Below, in pieces: positions 26,905 through 38,230 of a DNA stretch of 64,000 bases. A model generated the notes under the pieces. The model saw only the letters and a program-made list of their open reading frames with translations. It searched no databases and was not told where the DNA came from. Every line of letters begins with the position of its first letter. Position 1 is the first letter of the stretch. The translations under genes were made by a program, and so were the position numbers. This stretch comes from Ochrobactrum sp. Marseille-Q0166 (GTDB lineage: Bacteria > Pseudomonadota > Alphaproteobacteria > Rhizobiales > Rhizobiaceae). Location of the stretch: the NCBI RefSeq assembly GCF_014397025.1, contig NZ_JACJUO010000001.1, positions 496,001 through 560,000 of the forward strand, given 5' to 3'.

Positions 26905-29550
26905 TCAATCGAACTGCAGCAGCCGCTGGAGATATTCCTTTTCCATCTGCGGGGTCAGCGCATCGCCAAGCTTGCGGCGAATCTCATCCAGAATCTGACG
27001 GGCGCGCTGAATATCGATCTCTCCAGGTATCTTGACGCCGTCGCCATCAGACGGACCGTTGTTGCCTTGCTGGCGACCGAGCGGATCACGGCCATTTTGA
27101 CCGCTCTGCCCCTGAGCGTCCTGTCCCATGGCCTGCTGCATCTTCTGTATCATATCGCGGCCACCGCGGCGAAGTGCTTCCAAAGCACTGCCTTGCTGAT
27201 CGCCTGCTTCCGAGCCTTCATTGCGACCAAGTGCATCGGCGGCCATGCCCATGGATTTTCCGGCGTCGGAGAAATCCTGATTGGGATCAATGCCCATGCC
27301 CTTGAGGTCTTCATTGAACTTCTTCAGCTCGTCTTGAAGTGCCTGCTGCTGCTGTTGCAGCTTGCGCATGGCTTCCGCGAGATCTGAAGGCGTATCGCCG
27401 GGCTGGACACCCTGACCTTGACCCTGTTGCGATTCGCCCTGTCCCATAGGGCCCGTATCGCCGGGAAGCTGGTCGTCCCCATATTCGCCTTCGCCGCTGC
27501 CATATTGCTGTTGCTGCATCTGCTGATCGAGTTTGAATGTCTCGTTCATCATCTGTTGCTGGCGGCGCATCAGATCACCAAGCTTGTTCATCTGCTGCTG
27601 CATCTGGTTGGCTTGGCCCTGACCTTGCCCCTGCTGGCCGGGCTGCGCCTGTTGCCCCATCTGCAGATTGTTCATCAGGTCCTGCAGTTGCGACAGAAGC
27701 TGTTCAGCCTGATCACGCGAACCTTGACGAGCCAGATTTTCAATCTGGTCCATCATGCGCTGCAAATCCTTGTCGGTCAGCATGCGTGCATTCGGGTCCG
27801 TCGGCTGGTTGCGTGCATTCGGGTTCTGCTGCTGACGCTGGGCGAATTCACGCAGGAACTGCTGCATCGCTTCGCGCAATTCGGCCGTCAGCTTTTCGAT
27901 TTCTTCCTGAGAAGCACCGTTCTGCAAGGCGTTACGCAATGCTTCCTGCGCCTGACGCAAACGCCTTTCTGCTGCTGACAGATTGCCGTCTTCAATACCG
28001 AGCGCAACCTGCCACATATAATCGGCTGTATCTCGCAAGGTGTCGTCGCTGGTCGCAAGTTTCAGCCGCGTGCGGATCGTCACGAGACCCAAATAATGGG
28101 CGGTGTTCTTAATCGTTTCCTCTGGCCGCAACATCAATGCAGAAAGCATGTCGCGCACATGGTCGCGTTGCGTTGCATCAAGCGCCAGAATACGGCGCTG
28201 CTCGGCAACAGCCTTGGCCAGCGGATTGGAGAAAGGGCGTTCAGGCAGCGTGATGATTTTTGTTTCGCTGCGTCCGAACTTGCCTGCTGCGTCTGCTGCA
28301 ACAAGTGTCAGTGCCACTTTCTGGCCGGCCCAAGGATGCTGGGTCAGATCTTTCGACGTCGTTGCCTCTTTCGATCCACGGCGGGGAAGGGCAAGCGGTA
28401 ATTCAGGCGCATCATAAAGAGGAGCGGTTTCCTCTTCCTCATGATCAATATCAAGCGGTACGACTTCACCATAGGCCTTGGTGGCACCGTAATCGTCGCT
28501 GATCTCATAGCTAAGCTGCAAAGTGCCATTGAGTGCGCGGCCCGGCTCTTTGGTGAGGCGGATTGTCGGCGCATTGTCTGGCGTGACAGCAAATGTCCAG
28601 CTGAGATCATTGCCCGAAAGGTTCAGGGTTTCGTCCTGTTGAAGATCGTAGCGGAAGTTGCGGCTGCCATCGACATTGGTCTGCTGTTCAGCCGTTGCAT
28701 CTTCGCCTTCCTTGGGTGCGATAGGCTGTACTTCACGACGATGTCCGGTCGCATCGGTTGCTGTCAATCTTTCAGAACTGCCGCCGATTACGCGAATATT
28801 GACGATGCTGCCCTGCGGTACGGTTATAGGCTTTTCGACATTGCCTTCATCAGCATTGGTGCTGAGGAATACCGGCGCGCGGCCCGTATACTGTGGTGGC
28901 GTTACCCAGGCATCGACGCGGGCAACAGCGGTGGCACTACCGGCGCGGATATGAAAAGCATCGGCGATGCGCCCGCTATTTGGGCTAAGGCTATAGGCGG
29001 AAGCGGTCACGAACAGCAGCGCCACGATTGCGCGCAGTGCAAAAGGATCACGCTCAGGAATATGTGGACGCGGTACGCCTGACTGCAGGTTTTTCAGGCG
29101 CTCGGCCATGCGGCGCTTGTGCTCCCGCCAGAGAGCGACCGCAAAAGGATCATTGTTGCCGGTCGCCATTTGCCCGGTTTGCACGGCCAAGGGTTCATGG
29201 ATCAGACCGTTTACATCTTCAATGCGTGCGGTAATGGCATCTTCACCGGGCAGGCGGAAACGAAACGGCAGATAGAGCGCGACAAGTGCCGCCAAAGCAA
29301 AAAGCCCAAGCACACCCAGATGCAGCCAGCGCGGCATCAGCGCAAAAAGCCCAAGCCAGCTTAAGCTTGCAAAAAGCGCAATCAACAGAATCAGCGGCAG
29401 TACGAGAGGCCAGAGTCGCTCGAAACTGATCGTCAGAAAGCTTTGCAGGCGAAGGCGGCGCAGGGCTGCACCTTCGCCGGAAAACAGGCGGAAAAACGCA
29501 TCGCGCTTGCGGTTTGGCAAGTCTTTGCTGTCTTTTCTCTGTTGTGTCAT
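26905..29550 (-). CDS. TIGR02302 (DUF4175) family large membrane protein
   Basis: Protein of 881 aa. N-terminal helices (about 45-70 and 80-100) are followed by a periplasmic region (about 160-450) and a long helical part. From about 590 to 860 it is extremely Gln/Gly/Met-rich with stretches such as MGQQAQPGQQGQGQGQ, a low-complexity feature typical of the family. It is found in many alphaproteobacteria next to lysA; its role is unknown though cell-envelope location is likely. It lies 83 bases after lysA in the argH-lptM-lysA run. Confidence 0.9.
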   Translation of the reverse strand: MTQQRKDSKDLPNRKRDAFFRLFSGEGAALRRLRLQSFLTISFERLWPLVLPLILLIALFASLSWLGLFALMPRWLHLGVLGLFALAALVALYLPFRFRLPGEDAITARIEDVNGLIHEPLAVQTGQMATGNNDPFAVALWREHKRRMAERLKNLQSGVPRPHIPERDPFALRAIVALLFVTASAYSLSPNSGRIADAFHIRAGSATAVARVDAWVTPPQYTGRAPVFLSTNADEGNVEKPITVPQGSIVNIRVIGGSSERLTATDATGHRREVQPIAPKEGEDATAEQQTNVDGSRNFRYDLQQDETLNLSGNDLSWTFAVTPDNAPTIRLTKEPGRALNGTLQLSYEISDDYGATKAYGEVVPLDIDHEEEETAPLYDAPELPLALPRRGSKEATTSKDLTQHPWAGQKVALTLVAADAAGKFGRSETKIITLPERPFSNPLAKAVAEQRRILALDATQRDHVRDMLSALMLRPEETIKNTAHYLGLVTIRTRLKLATSDDTLRDTADYMWQVALGIEDGNLSAAERRLRQAQEALRNALQNGASQEEIEKLTAELREAMQQFLREFAQRQQQNPNARNQPTDPNARMLTDKDLQRMMDQIENLARQGSRDQAEQLLSQLQDLMNNLQMGQQAQPGQQGQGQGQANQMQQQMNKLGDLMRRQQQMMNETFKLDQQMQQQQYGSGEGEYGDDQLPGDTGPMGQGESQQGQGQGVQPGDTPSDLAEAMRKLQQQQQALQDELKKFNEDLKGMGIDPNQDFSDAGKSMGMAADALGRNEGSEAGDQQGSALEALRRGGRDMIQKMQQAMGQDAQGQSGQNGRDPLGRQQGNNGPSDGDGVKIPGEIDIQRARQILDEIRRKLGDALTPQMEKEYLQRLLQFD

Positions 29551-29633
29551 CGGGTCTTTCTGATGCGTGTAACGCCTATGGTTGTTTCATAGAATAACAC
29601 GCATCATGGCAAAGGCGAGGCTGGGCCTCTAAT

Positions 29634-30899
29634 TTATAGCCAGTCCGGTACAGAATCGAGTGCTAGAAGCTCTTCGTAAGTGCGGCGTGGACGAATGACG
29701 TGGTAGCGATCACCATCCACCAGCACTTCAGGGATCAGAAGACGGCTGTTGTAGGTGCTCGACAGAACTGCGCCATAAGCGCCCGTCGTACAGACAGCGA
29801 TCAGGTCACCGGGAGCAGGCTTTGCCACTTCACGGTCAAGGCCTAGATAGTCGCCGGTTTCACAAACAGGGCCGACAAAATCGGCGCGGATGCGTGGGGC
29901 ATTATCCTTGGTTTCCTTGACCGGTTTGATGTCGTGGAAAGCTTCGTAAAGGGTCGGACGAATGAGGTCATTCATCGCTGCATCAACGATGACGAAGTTC
30001 TTTGCGTCGCCTTCCTTCACGAAAATAACTTCCGTTACCAGCAGACCGGCATTGCCGACGATCAGGCGGCCCGGCTCGAACACGGTTTTGAGACCAAGCG
30101 GCTTAATGTGCTTTGCAACGATTTCCGCATAGGCAACCGGCAGCGGTGGCGGGTTGTTATCGGTACGATAAGGAATGCCTAAGCCCCCGCCGACATCAAC
30201 GTGGCGAATATTGTGGCCATCAGACCGCAATTCCTCAACCAGCTGCGCCATCAGTGCAAAAGCGTCGTCGAAAGGCTCAAGATCAATGATTTGGCTACCG
30301 ATATGCATGTCGATGCCGACAACATCGATACCGGGCAGGCTTGCTGCGCGCGCGTAGGCCTGACGGGCTTTTATGCGTGGAATGCCAAACTTGTTTTCGG
30401 ATTTACCGGTCGAAATCTTGGCATGGGTCTTGGCATCGACATCCGGATTGATGCGCAGGGATACAGATGCAACCTTGCCCGCCTTGACTGCGCGGGCGGA
30501 AAGAATTTCCAGCTCCGGTTCGGATTCGACGTTGAAGCAGTAGATGCCTGCTTCCAGCGCAAAATCCATTTCATGCGGGGTTTTGCCAACGCCGGAAAAC
30601 ACGATCTTGTTGGCCGGGATACCGGCAGCCAAGGCGCGGCGGATTTCACCTTCTGAAACCGTGTCAGCGCCTGCGCCAAGCTTGGCGAGTATCTTGAGAA
30701 CAGCCAGGTTCGAGTTGGCCTTCAACGCGTAAGTTACCAGCGTTTCCATATCCGCAAAGGCTTCGCTGAAGACGCGGAAATGGCGCTCGATCGTGGCGCG
30801 CGAATAGACGTAAAAAGGCGTGCCGACTTCTTTTGCGATGTCGGGCAGGCTCAGATTTTCGGCGTGGAGAACGCCGTCGCGATATTCAAAATGATTCAC
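29634..30899 (-). CDS. lysA: Diaminopimelate decarboxylase
   Basis: PLP enzyme of 421 aa for the last step of lysine synthesis. The lysine that binds PLP is in VTYALKANSN, the glycine loop is HVDVGGGLGIPY, and the active-site Cys segment is FVGPVCETGDYLG. The alanine-racemase-like barrel comes first, then a beta domain ending TYEELLALDSVPDWL. It is downstream of argH and lptM on the same strand. Confidence 0.96.
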   Translation of the reverse strand: MNHFEYRDGVLHAENLSLPDIAKEVGTPFYVYSRATIERHFRVFSEAFADMETLVTYALKANSNLAVLKILAKLGAGADTVSEGEIRRALAAGIPANKIVFSGVGKTPHEMDFALEAGIYCFNVESEPELEILSARAVKAGKVASVSLRINPDVDAKTHAKISTGKSENKFGIPRIKARQAYARAASLPGIDVVGIDMHIGSQIIDLEPFDDAFALMAQLVEELRSDGHNIRHVDVGGGLGIPYRTDNNPPPLPVAYAEIVAKHIKPLGLKTVFEPGRLIVGNAGLLVTEVIFVKEGDAKNFVIVDAAMNDLIRPTLYEAFHDIKPVKETKDNAPRIRADFVGPVCETGDYLGLDREVAKPAPGDLIAVCTTGAYGAVLSSTYNSRLLIPEVLVDGDRYHVIRPRRTYEELLALDSVPDWL

Positions 30900-30926
30900 G
30901 GGAAACAGTCCCTGCTTGATAAGCTA

Positions 30927-31109
30927 TTACAGAATCTTGTCGAGTATGAAGGGCTTGTCTTCCTTCGGTTTCTCAACTGTGCGACCCTGTTCATTGGTGA
31001 TGAGCTGTGCTGGCGGTGGCTCAAGTGGGCCTTTTCGTCCGCAAGCGGCAAGAATGGCTGCAAGAGCGGCGATCAGAAGCACGGAGGAAATGGCGGAGCG
31101 GCCTGTCAT
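30927..31109 (-). CDS. lptM: LptM/YifL-like small lipoprotein
   Basis: Lipoprotein of 60 aa. The signal peptide with lipobox LAAC (residues about 19-22) is followed by GRKGPLEPPP, the diagnostic CGxKGPLxxP motif of LptM/YifL. In enterobacteria LptM helps the LptDE LPS translocon mature its disulphides. It lies 27 bases before lysA and after argH, the conserved position of this lipoprotein in many proteobacteria (lptM next to lysA/dapF). Confidence 0.85.
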   Translation of the reverse strand: MTGRSAISSVLLIAALAAILAACGRKGPLEPPPAQLITNEQGRTVEKPKEDKPFILDKIL

Positions 31110-31208
31110 CAGCTTTGGTTCCCGAATTTGTCCTATGGGTCAGGTCTAACCCAAAATATCTGAAAGTGAAATCACTCCTTCAAGAGCGATCTCACTAACA
31201 TGCTCAGC

Positions 31209-32735
<1,527 letters not shown>

Positions 32736-32753
32736 AACGGAAAGTGACGCGCT

Positions 32754-33440
32754 ATGGCTGAAGACAACGTTAAGGCAAAGTCAGGCAATCGGAAGATTGT
32801 CCTTCTTGCAGCACTTGCCGGTGTCATCGCCGGTATAGGCGCGGTATACGTGATGGAACGGCCTTCTGGCAATGCACCAGTCGGCAAAGTTTACGTTCAA
32901 AGTGATGAGGCTTCCGCACAATGTGCGTTCAAGGCGGATAGTCTGAAAGCGCTTGATGCGGCGGTGACGGGCAGTGTTGCCGCTATGCGTGCCGCCGAGA
33001 AGCCGATTTCTGTAGCCCATATTGCTTTCACTGGACCCGATGGCAAGCAGACAACACTTGGCGATTACAAGGGCAAGACGCTGCTTGTTAATCTCTGGGC
33101 GACGTGGTGCGCGCCGTGCCGCGAAGAAATGCCGGAGCTTGATAATCTTCAGGCAGAAAAGGGCGGAAGCGATTTTGATGTCGTTGCCATCAATATCGAT
33201 ACCGGATCGGATGAAAAGCCGAAAAAGTTTCTCAAAGAGATCGGCATCAAGAATCTGAGCCTCAATCGCGATGCCACCATGTCGAGTTTCAATGAATTAA
33301 AGCGTAAGAATCTGGCTTTTGGCCTGCCTGTGACGCTGCTGGTTGATAAAGACGGCTGTCAGATTGCCTCAATGAATGGGCCGGCTCCATGGGATGGACC
33401 TGACGCGATTAAGCTGATCGAAGCTGCGCAAAAACTTTAG
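32754..33440 (+). CDS. tlpA: TlpA-type membrane-anchored thiol:disulfide oxidoreductase
   Basis: Protein of 228 aa with a short cytosolic N-terminus, one helix (about 14-37) and a periplasmic thioredoxin domain. The active site WCAPC lies in LLVNLWATWCAPCREEMPEL, and the cis-proline segment GLPVTLLVDKDG follows. TlpA reduces periplasmic thiols, best known for copper-site assembly of cytochrome oxidase. Divergent from argH, as in other Rhizobiales. Confidence 0.93.
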   Translation: MAEDNVKAKSGNRKIVLLAALAGVIAGIGAVYVMERPSGNAPVGKVYVQSDEASAQCAFKADSLKALDAAVTGSVAAMRAAEKPISVAHIAFTGPDGKQTTLGDYKGKTLLVNLWATWCAPCREEMPELDNLQAEKGGSDFDVVAINIDTGSDEKPKKFLKEIGIKNLSLNRDATMSSFNELKRKNLAFGLPVTLLVDKDGCQIASMNGPAPWDGPDAIKLIEAAQKL

Positions 33441-33464
33441 ATAGACAATTTCACCGTTCGGTGG

Positions 33465-33487
33465 CTTCCTCTTCTTGAGAGAGGAAG
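33465..33487 (+). promoter_or_regulatory. Hairpin covering the ribosome-binding site of the LysE-family gene
   Basis: CTTCCTCT (33465-33472) and AGAGGAAG (33480-33487) form a perfect 8-bp stem with a 7-base loop. The right arm is the ribosome-binding site, 6 bases before the ATG at 33494. Translation may thus depend on melting. No T tract follows, so it is not a normal terminator of tlpA. Seen in sequence; regulation is inferred. Confidence 0.5.
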
Positions 33488-33493
33488 TTGCCC

Positions 33494-34114
33494 ATGAGTA
33501 TTGAAATCTGGCTGGCGTTTTCTGCCGCATCCATCGTGCTCCTGATTATTCCAGGACCAACGGTTTTGCTTGCCGTGTCCTATGCGCTTGGGCAGGGCTG
33601 GAAAGCAGCTCTCCCCATGGCAATTGGCGTGGCGATTGGTGATTTTACCGCCATGACGCTTTCCATGCTGGGTGTCGGTGCACTTCTCGCCGCGTCAGCG
33701 ACGGTATTTACTGCGGTTAAGTGGGTCGGTGCTGCCTATCTCATCTGGTTGGGTATAAAGTTGTTTCGGGCGGGCGGCATAATGGACGCCAAGGCGCGGC
33801 ACGATGAAGTCAAGCCCGTACGGATGCTGCTTCATGCTTGGCTGGTCACGGCGCTCAATCCGAAAAGCATTACGTTTTTCGTGGCTTTCCTGCCGCAGTT
33901 TTTAAGCCCGCATCGTGATTTCATGACGCAGATGCTGGTCTTTGAAAGCACGTTCCTTGTGCTGGCATTTGTCAATGCCTTTGCTTATGCGCTGATTGCT
34001 ACACGCGCCCGCAGCTTCTTTGCAAATGAACGCGCCCTTCGCATCTTCAATCGGGCAGGCGGAACGATGTTGGTCGGTGCGGGTATTGCGACAGCCTCGA
34101 TCCGATCAAGCTGA
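33494..34114 (+). CDS. LysE/RhtB-family amino-acid exporter
   Basis: Inner-membrane protein of 206 aa starting [13 protein letters not shown] behind [29 protein letters not shown] is the family signature, and five to six hydrophobic helices follow, with [24 protein letters not shown] typical of RhtB/LysE. Exports an amino acid or homoserine-like compound; substrate unknown. Its end overlaps the convergent YaiI gene by 9 bases. Confidence 0.92.
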   Translation: MSIEIWLAFSAASIVLLIIPGPTVLLAVSYALGQGWKAALPMAIGVAIGDFTAMTLSMLGVGALLAASATVFTAVKWVGAAYLIWLGIKLFRAGGIMDAKARHDEVKPVRMLLHAWLVTALNPKSITFFVAFLPQFLSPHRDFMTQMLVFESTFLVLAFVNAFAYALIATRARSFFANERALRIFNRAGGTMLVGAGIATASIRSS

Positions 34115-34591
34115 TTTAAAGCCGGAGCGTTTCAACTGGACAATCGCCAGTTCAAGCGCTGACAGAAACGCTGAGCGATCCTTGGGAGAAAAGGGTGCTG
34201 GCCCGCGCGTGACTTCACCTGCGGAGCGCAGTGAATCCATCAGATTGCGCGTTGCGAGTGTGTTGCCGATAGTGCTTGCCGTATGCACCTTACCATTGGG
34301 CGCTATGACCGATGCGCCCATCTCAATCGACCGGCTTGCCAGCGGTATATCAGCGGCGATGACGACAATGCCAGGGCGGGAATTTTCAGCGATCCAGTCA
34401 TCAGCCGCATCAAGCTTGTCGGACACAATGACACGTTCGACGCGTTCAATATCGCGCGGGATGGCGATATAGCTGTTGGCCACGAGAACAACGGCCAAGC
34501 CGTGCCGTTCGGCAACGCGGTAGACTTCCGCCTTTACCGGGCAGGCGTCGGCATCAACAAAAATGCGGATTGTGTCGTTCTGAGTGTCCAT
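34106..34591 (-). CDS. YaiI/YqxD family (DUF188) protein
   Basis: Protein of 161 aa. The N-terminus [22 protein letters not shown] carries the conserved acidic site (DADACPV), and [11 protein letters not shown] and [10 protein letters not shown] are family segments. The fold is PIN/NYN-like, so a nuclease activity is possible but unproven. Convergent with the LysE gene. Confidence 0.92.
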   Translation of the reverse strand: MDTQNDTIRIFVDADACPVKAEVYRVAERHGLAVVLVANSYIAIPRDIERVERVIVSDKLDAADDWIAENSRPGIVVIAADIPLASRSIEMGASVIAPNGKVHTASTIGNTLATRNLMDSLRSAGEVTRGPAPFSPKDRSAFLSALELAIVQLKRSGFKSA

Positions 34592-34709
34592 GCCTTTTCA
34601 TAGGCAGAAGCGAGGCATTTGGCAAATTGATCGCAGCGTTGAGATTTATGCGATAGCGCAATTCTCCGAACCGGATTAGAGCAGGCGCCAAAGAAAAGAG
34701 TCTCTGATC

Positions 34710-35567
34710 ATGGCTACCCGCTTTTTCCCCCTCATGTTTGTTCTGCTCTGGGCCACCGGCTTCATCGGGGCTGGGCTTTCTATGCCCTATGCAGAACCAT
34801 TCAGTTTTATGGCGGTGCGGTTTTCTATTGCAGCGCTCATCATGATCATCTGGGCTTTAGCCAGCCATAGCGTCTGGCCGAGGGGAAAAGTGCTGATGCA
34901 CGCAGCCATCGCTGGCTGCCTGATCCATGGTGTTTATCTCTCTGCACTTTTCTGGGCCGTGCATCATGGCCTGCCAGCAGGCATGTCGGGGCTTGTCGCG
35001 GGTCTTCAGCCGATGCTGACCACATTGATTGCAGCGCTTCTATTGGGCGAACGTGCCAGTGGGCGGCAATGGCTGGGGCTGCTGATCGGTTTTGTTGGCG
35101 TTACGATGGTGGTTTGGCCGAAGTTTTCAGGCCATAGCGGTGTTGACCCGCAAAGCTTGTTTGCAGCTTTTGTCGCGGTGCTTGCAATCAGCACCGGAAC
35201 CGTATGGCAGAAGCGATTTGGCACGGCGGCGGATCTTAAAACGGGGACAGCGGTGCAATATATTGCAGCCGCAGCGCTAACCGGGACCTGTGCTTTCATG
35301 TTTGAAACGCGGGTGATGGTCTGGTCGCCACAGCTTATTTTTGCTCTGGTCTGGTTGACCCTTGCGATTTCAATCGGTGCAATTCTGGCACTTCTAGTGA
35401 TGATCCGCGAAGGTGCGATGTCGAAAGTTGCATCGCTTTTCTATCTGGTGCCGGGCACGGCTGCGATTATGGCCTATCTGATTTTTGGCGAAACGCTGGG
35501 GCCCATTCAGATTGCTGGTATGGTTGTGACTACGCTCGGTGTGGCACTCACGACTTTACGTCGATGA
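34710..35567 (+). CDS. EamA/DMT-family transporter
   Basis: Inner-membrane protein of 285 aa with about ten helices in two EamA repeats: FFPLMFVLLWATGFIGAGLSMPYAEP at the start and a second repeat beginning around 150. PAGMSGLVAGLQPMLTTLIAALLLGER and IMAYLIFGETLGPIQIAGM are typical family segments. Substrate unknown. It overlaps the convergent YihY gene by 20 bases. Confidence 0.88.
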   Translation: MATRFFPLMFVLLWATGFIGAGLSMPYAEPFSFMAVRFSIAALIMIIWALASHSVWPRGKVLMHAAIAGCLIHGVYLSALFWAVHHGLPAGMSGLVAGLQPMLTTLIAALLLGERASGRQWLGLLIGFVGVTMVVWPKFSGHSGVDPQSLFAAFVAVLAISTGTVWQKRFGTAADLKTGTAVQYIAAAALTGTCAFMFETRVMVWSPQLIFALVWLTLAISIGAILALLVMIREGAMSKVASLFYLVPGTAAIMAYLIFGETLGPIQIAGMVVTTLGVALTTLRR

Positions 35568-36417
35568 GATCGGGCTGCTGTTCGCGCTTGCGAAAGTTCA
35601 TGATTGCGGCGTTTATTTCAGCACCGATGATAAAGATTGCCGATAACATATAGAGAAAAACGATAGCCACCATGATCGAGGCGAGGCCCGCATAGGTGGT
35701 GACGTAATTTGCAAAAGTTTCGAGATATTTTGCAAAAGCAGTCGCGGCTGCCAGCCACGCAACCAACGTGATAACGATGCCGGGGAGAATGTCGCTCAAG
35801 CGGCGTTTTCCGGCAGGTAGCCAGATATGCACGATGAAGAGTGCGAGCACCAGAACGATCACTGCAATAGTATAGCGCCAGATGGCAATTGTGCCTGTAA
35901 ATGGCGCGATGTCAGGAAACCATTGCTCGGCCAGGCGCACGGCCAACGGAGCAAGAACCAGCAGAAAGCTGATAGCCATCAGGCTTATCGTGCCGATCAG
36001 CACGAAGCCTAAGCTTTGCAGGCGGCAGAAGATGATCGAGCGCTGGTCAATCACGCGATAGGCGCGGTTGAGCGACATGCGCAGCGCTTCGACACCGTTG
36101 GAAGCAAAATAGGCAGCGGCAATCACACTCAAGGTCAGAAGTCCGCCGCGCTGAACCGTCAAAACGTTCATCACTTCATTGGCGATAGGCCCTGCAATAT
36201 TGGACGGCCACATATCGAAAATGACATGCACTGCCGTATTGGCAAACTCCTTGGTACCGAGAAAGCTGGCGAGGGACGTTGCAAAGATGAGAAATGGAAA
36301 CAGCGCCATCAACCCGGACAGAGCAATGTGTGAGGCAAAGGCCCATCCATCGTCACTGCTGAAATGACCGTAAACGTCAAAGGTGATCTGACGGAGAAAA
36401 CGCCTGACTTTTCGCAT
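35548..36417 (-). CDS. YihY/virulence factor BrkB family membrane protein
   Basis: Protein of 289 aa with about six helices. The N-terminal DDGWAFASHIALSGLMALFPFLIFATSLASFLGT and the later PAGKRRLSDILPGIVITLVAWLAAATAFAKYL match the YihY/BrkB family. The function is unknown; the name BrkB comes from a Bordetella locus. Divergent from the SDR gene. Confidence 0.9.
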   Translation of the reverse strand: MRKVRRFLRQITFDVYGHFSSDDGWAFASHIALSGLMALFPFLIFATSLASFLGTKEFANTAVHVIFDMWPSNIAGPIANEVMNVLTVQRGGLLTLSVIAAAYFASNGVEALRMSLNRAYRVIDQRSIIFCRLQSLGFVLIGTISLMAISFLLVLAPLAVRLAEQWFPDIAPFTGTIAIWRYTIAVIVLVLALFIVHIWLPAGKRRLSDILPGIVITLVAWLAAATAFAKYLETFANYVTTYAGLASIMVAIVFLYMLSAIFIIGAEINAAIMNFRKREQQPDLIDVKS

Positions 36418-36560
36418 CCGCAGATTTGCCCCTTTCAGTTCAGCTATTTGGATTCAAGGCCTTAAATCTAGCATCGAATTGGGAAATGCAAGGGGCGAGC
36501 TGTTTTAAACCTTTTGCGAATCAAGCACTCTGCCCAAAATCCTGCCGTAGGAAACACGCC

Positions 36561-37403
36561 ATGGTCTCAAAAAATGCAAAGCGCAGCATTCTGATAACCG
36601 GATGTTCTTCCGGCATCGGAGCTTATTGTGCCGAGGCCTTGCATCTGGCGGGCTGGCGTGTGTTTGCCACCGCACGAAAAGATGAGGATATTGCAGCACT
36701 CAAAGCCAAAGGTATTGAGGCTTTTTATCTCGATTATACCGAACCGCAATCGATCGAGGCGCTAGTCGACGAAGTCTTGCGTGCAACGGATGGCAGACTG
36801 GACGCACTTTTCAACAATGGTGCCTATGCGCAGCCCGGCGCCATTGAGGATCTTCCCGTAGAAGCGTTGCGCGCGCAGTTTGAGGCCAATTTCTTCGGCT
36901 GGCATGATCTGACACGTCGTATTATCCCCACCATGCGCGCACAGGGGCATGGTCGGATCGTGCATTGTTCATCGATCTTGGGCCTTGTGCCGATGAAATG
37001 GCGCGGTGCCTATGTTGCGTCGAAATTTGCACTGGAAGGGCTGATGACGGCGCAACGTATGGAACTGGAAGGGTCTGGCATTGAGGTGTCCATGATAGAG
37101 CCAGGGCCGATTGCCTCACAGTTCACCTATAATGCAGCCATGCATGCGCGCGCCAATATCGATTTGGAACATTCCGTGCATCGCGAATTATATCAGCGAC
37201 AGATGGCAAAGCTTGAAGGCGGTGGTACAAAATCAAAAAACAAGCTTGGTCCTGAGGCAGTTTACGCGGTACTTGTACATGCATTGGAGGCGTCCAAGCC
37301 GCGTCCGCATTATGCTGTTACGCGACCTGCGAAACTGGGTATTCTTGCTCGACGCCTGCTGCCGTCACGCTGGCTTTACCGAATGCTGTCCGATCAGTCT
37401 TGA
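36561..37403 (+). CDS. Short-chain dehydrogenase/reductase
   Basis: Classical SDR of 280 aa from the ATG at 36561 behind AGGAAA; a longer ORF from 36426 adds residues that do not align. The cofactor motif is ILITGCSSGIGAYC, the structural motif is NNGAYA (NNAG in most members, so slightly altered), and the catalytic Tyr-Lys is GAYVASKFALEG with the preceding serine in HCSSILG. Substrate unknown. HIG1-like and adenosyltransferase genes follow. Confidence 0.92.
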   Translation: MVSKNAKRSILITGCSSGIGAYCAEALHLAGWRVFATARKDEDIAALKAKGIEAFYLDYTEPQSIEALVDEVLRATDGRLDALFNNGAYAQPGAIEDLPVEALRAQFEANFFGWHDLTRRIIPTMRAQGHGRIVHCSSILGLVPMKWRGAYVASKFALEGLMTAQRMELEGSGIEVSMIEPGPIASQFTYNAAMHARANIDLEHSVHRELYQRQMAKLEGGGTKSKNKLGPEAVYAVLVHALEASKPRPHYAVTRPAKLGILARRLLPSRWLYRMLSDQS

Positions 37404-37439
37404 AATAAAAGAATACGGCGGATTATGGGAGGGAACTAA

Positions 37440-37643
37440 ATGGACTTTTTGTTCAAAGCCGCATCCATGGTGGCTGTGCTTGCCGTGGCGATTGTGCTGC
37501 TTATAGGCCTGCGCAATATGATGCGGGGCGGGGATGGCAATTTCTCCAATAAGATGATGCAACTGCGAGTACTGTTGCAATTTGTTGCAATTCTACTGGT
37601 CGTGGGTGCTATCTATTTCGCACGACAGGCAAGCGGACAGTAA
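37440..37643 (+). CDS. HIG1-domain twin-transmembrane protein
   Basis: Protein of 67 aa with two helices (about 5-24 and 43-62) joined by a Gly/Asn-rich loop, and the MMQLRVLLQFVAI segment with the R-x3-Q spacing of HIG1 domains. HIG1 proteins bind cytochrome oxidase supercomplexes in mitochondria; the bacterial ones are little studied. GGGAGG lies 8 bases before the ATG. It ends 2 bases before the adenosyltransferase and is surely co-transcribed. Confidence 0.88.
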   Translation: MDFLFKAASMVAVLAVAIVLLIGLRNMMRGGDGNFSNKMMQLRVLLQFVAILLVVGAIYFARQASGQ

Positions 37644-37645
37644 GC

Positions 37646-38230
37646 ATGGTCAAGCTCAACAAGATTTATACACGTACTGGAGATGATGGTACCACTGGCC
37701 TGACCTCGGGGCCGCGCAGGTTGAAATCTGATCTTCGTGTAGAGGCTTACGGTACGGTTGACGAAACCAATGCTTGTATTGGCCTGGTTCGGCAGCACAC
37801 GCAGGATGCAGATCACGTGCATATTGATGTTATGCTCATGCGCATCCAGAACGATCTGTTCGATCTTGGTGCAGATCTTTCAACGCCTGACGAGGGTGAG
37901 CCGCTTTCCTACGAACCTCTGCGTATCGTTGAGCAACAGGTTAAAAGGCTGGAATCCGACATTGACTATCTGAACGCGGATATTCCGCCGCTGAGGTCGT
38001 TTATTTTACCGGGCGGTTCTGCTGCATCTGCTGCATTGCATCTGGCACGCACCGTGTCACGCCGTGCGGAGCGCTTGATGGTGCAGCTTGCAAAGACCGA
38101 AGGCGAAGTGGTTTCGAAGGAAGCGTTGCAATATATAAACCGCCTCTCCGACTTCCTTTTCGTCGCCGCCCGCGCCGTCAATGAAAACGGCGCAAAGGAT
38201 GTGTTGTGGGTGCCAGGCCAAAATAGATAG
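37646..38230 (+). CDS. PduO-type cob(I)alamin adenosyltransferase
   Basis: Protein of 194 aa. The N-terminal YTRTGDDGTTGLTSG forms the ATP site, and the helical bundle carries RRAERLMVQL and NRLSDFLFVAARAVN, the family signature. It makes adenosylcobalamin, the cofactor of methylmalonyl-CoA mutase, and is the counterpart of human MMAB. In the same transcript as the HIG1-like gene. Confidence 0.95.
   Translation: MVKLNKIYTRTGDDGTTGLTSGPRRLKSDLRVEAYGTVDETNACIGLVRQHTQDADHVHIDVMLMRIQNDLFDLGADLSTPDEGEPLSYEPLRIVEQQVKRLESDIDYLNADIPPLRSFILPGGSAASAALHLARTVSRRAERLMVQLAKTEGEVVSKEALQYINRLSDFLFVAARAVNENGAKDVLWVPGQNR

Noticed and set aside
26899..27387. Leu/Ala-rich plus-strand ORFs opposite the TIGR02302 gene
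   Set aside because: Produced by the antisense of the Gln-rich repeat (CAG reads CTG), not a real membrane protein.
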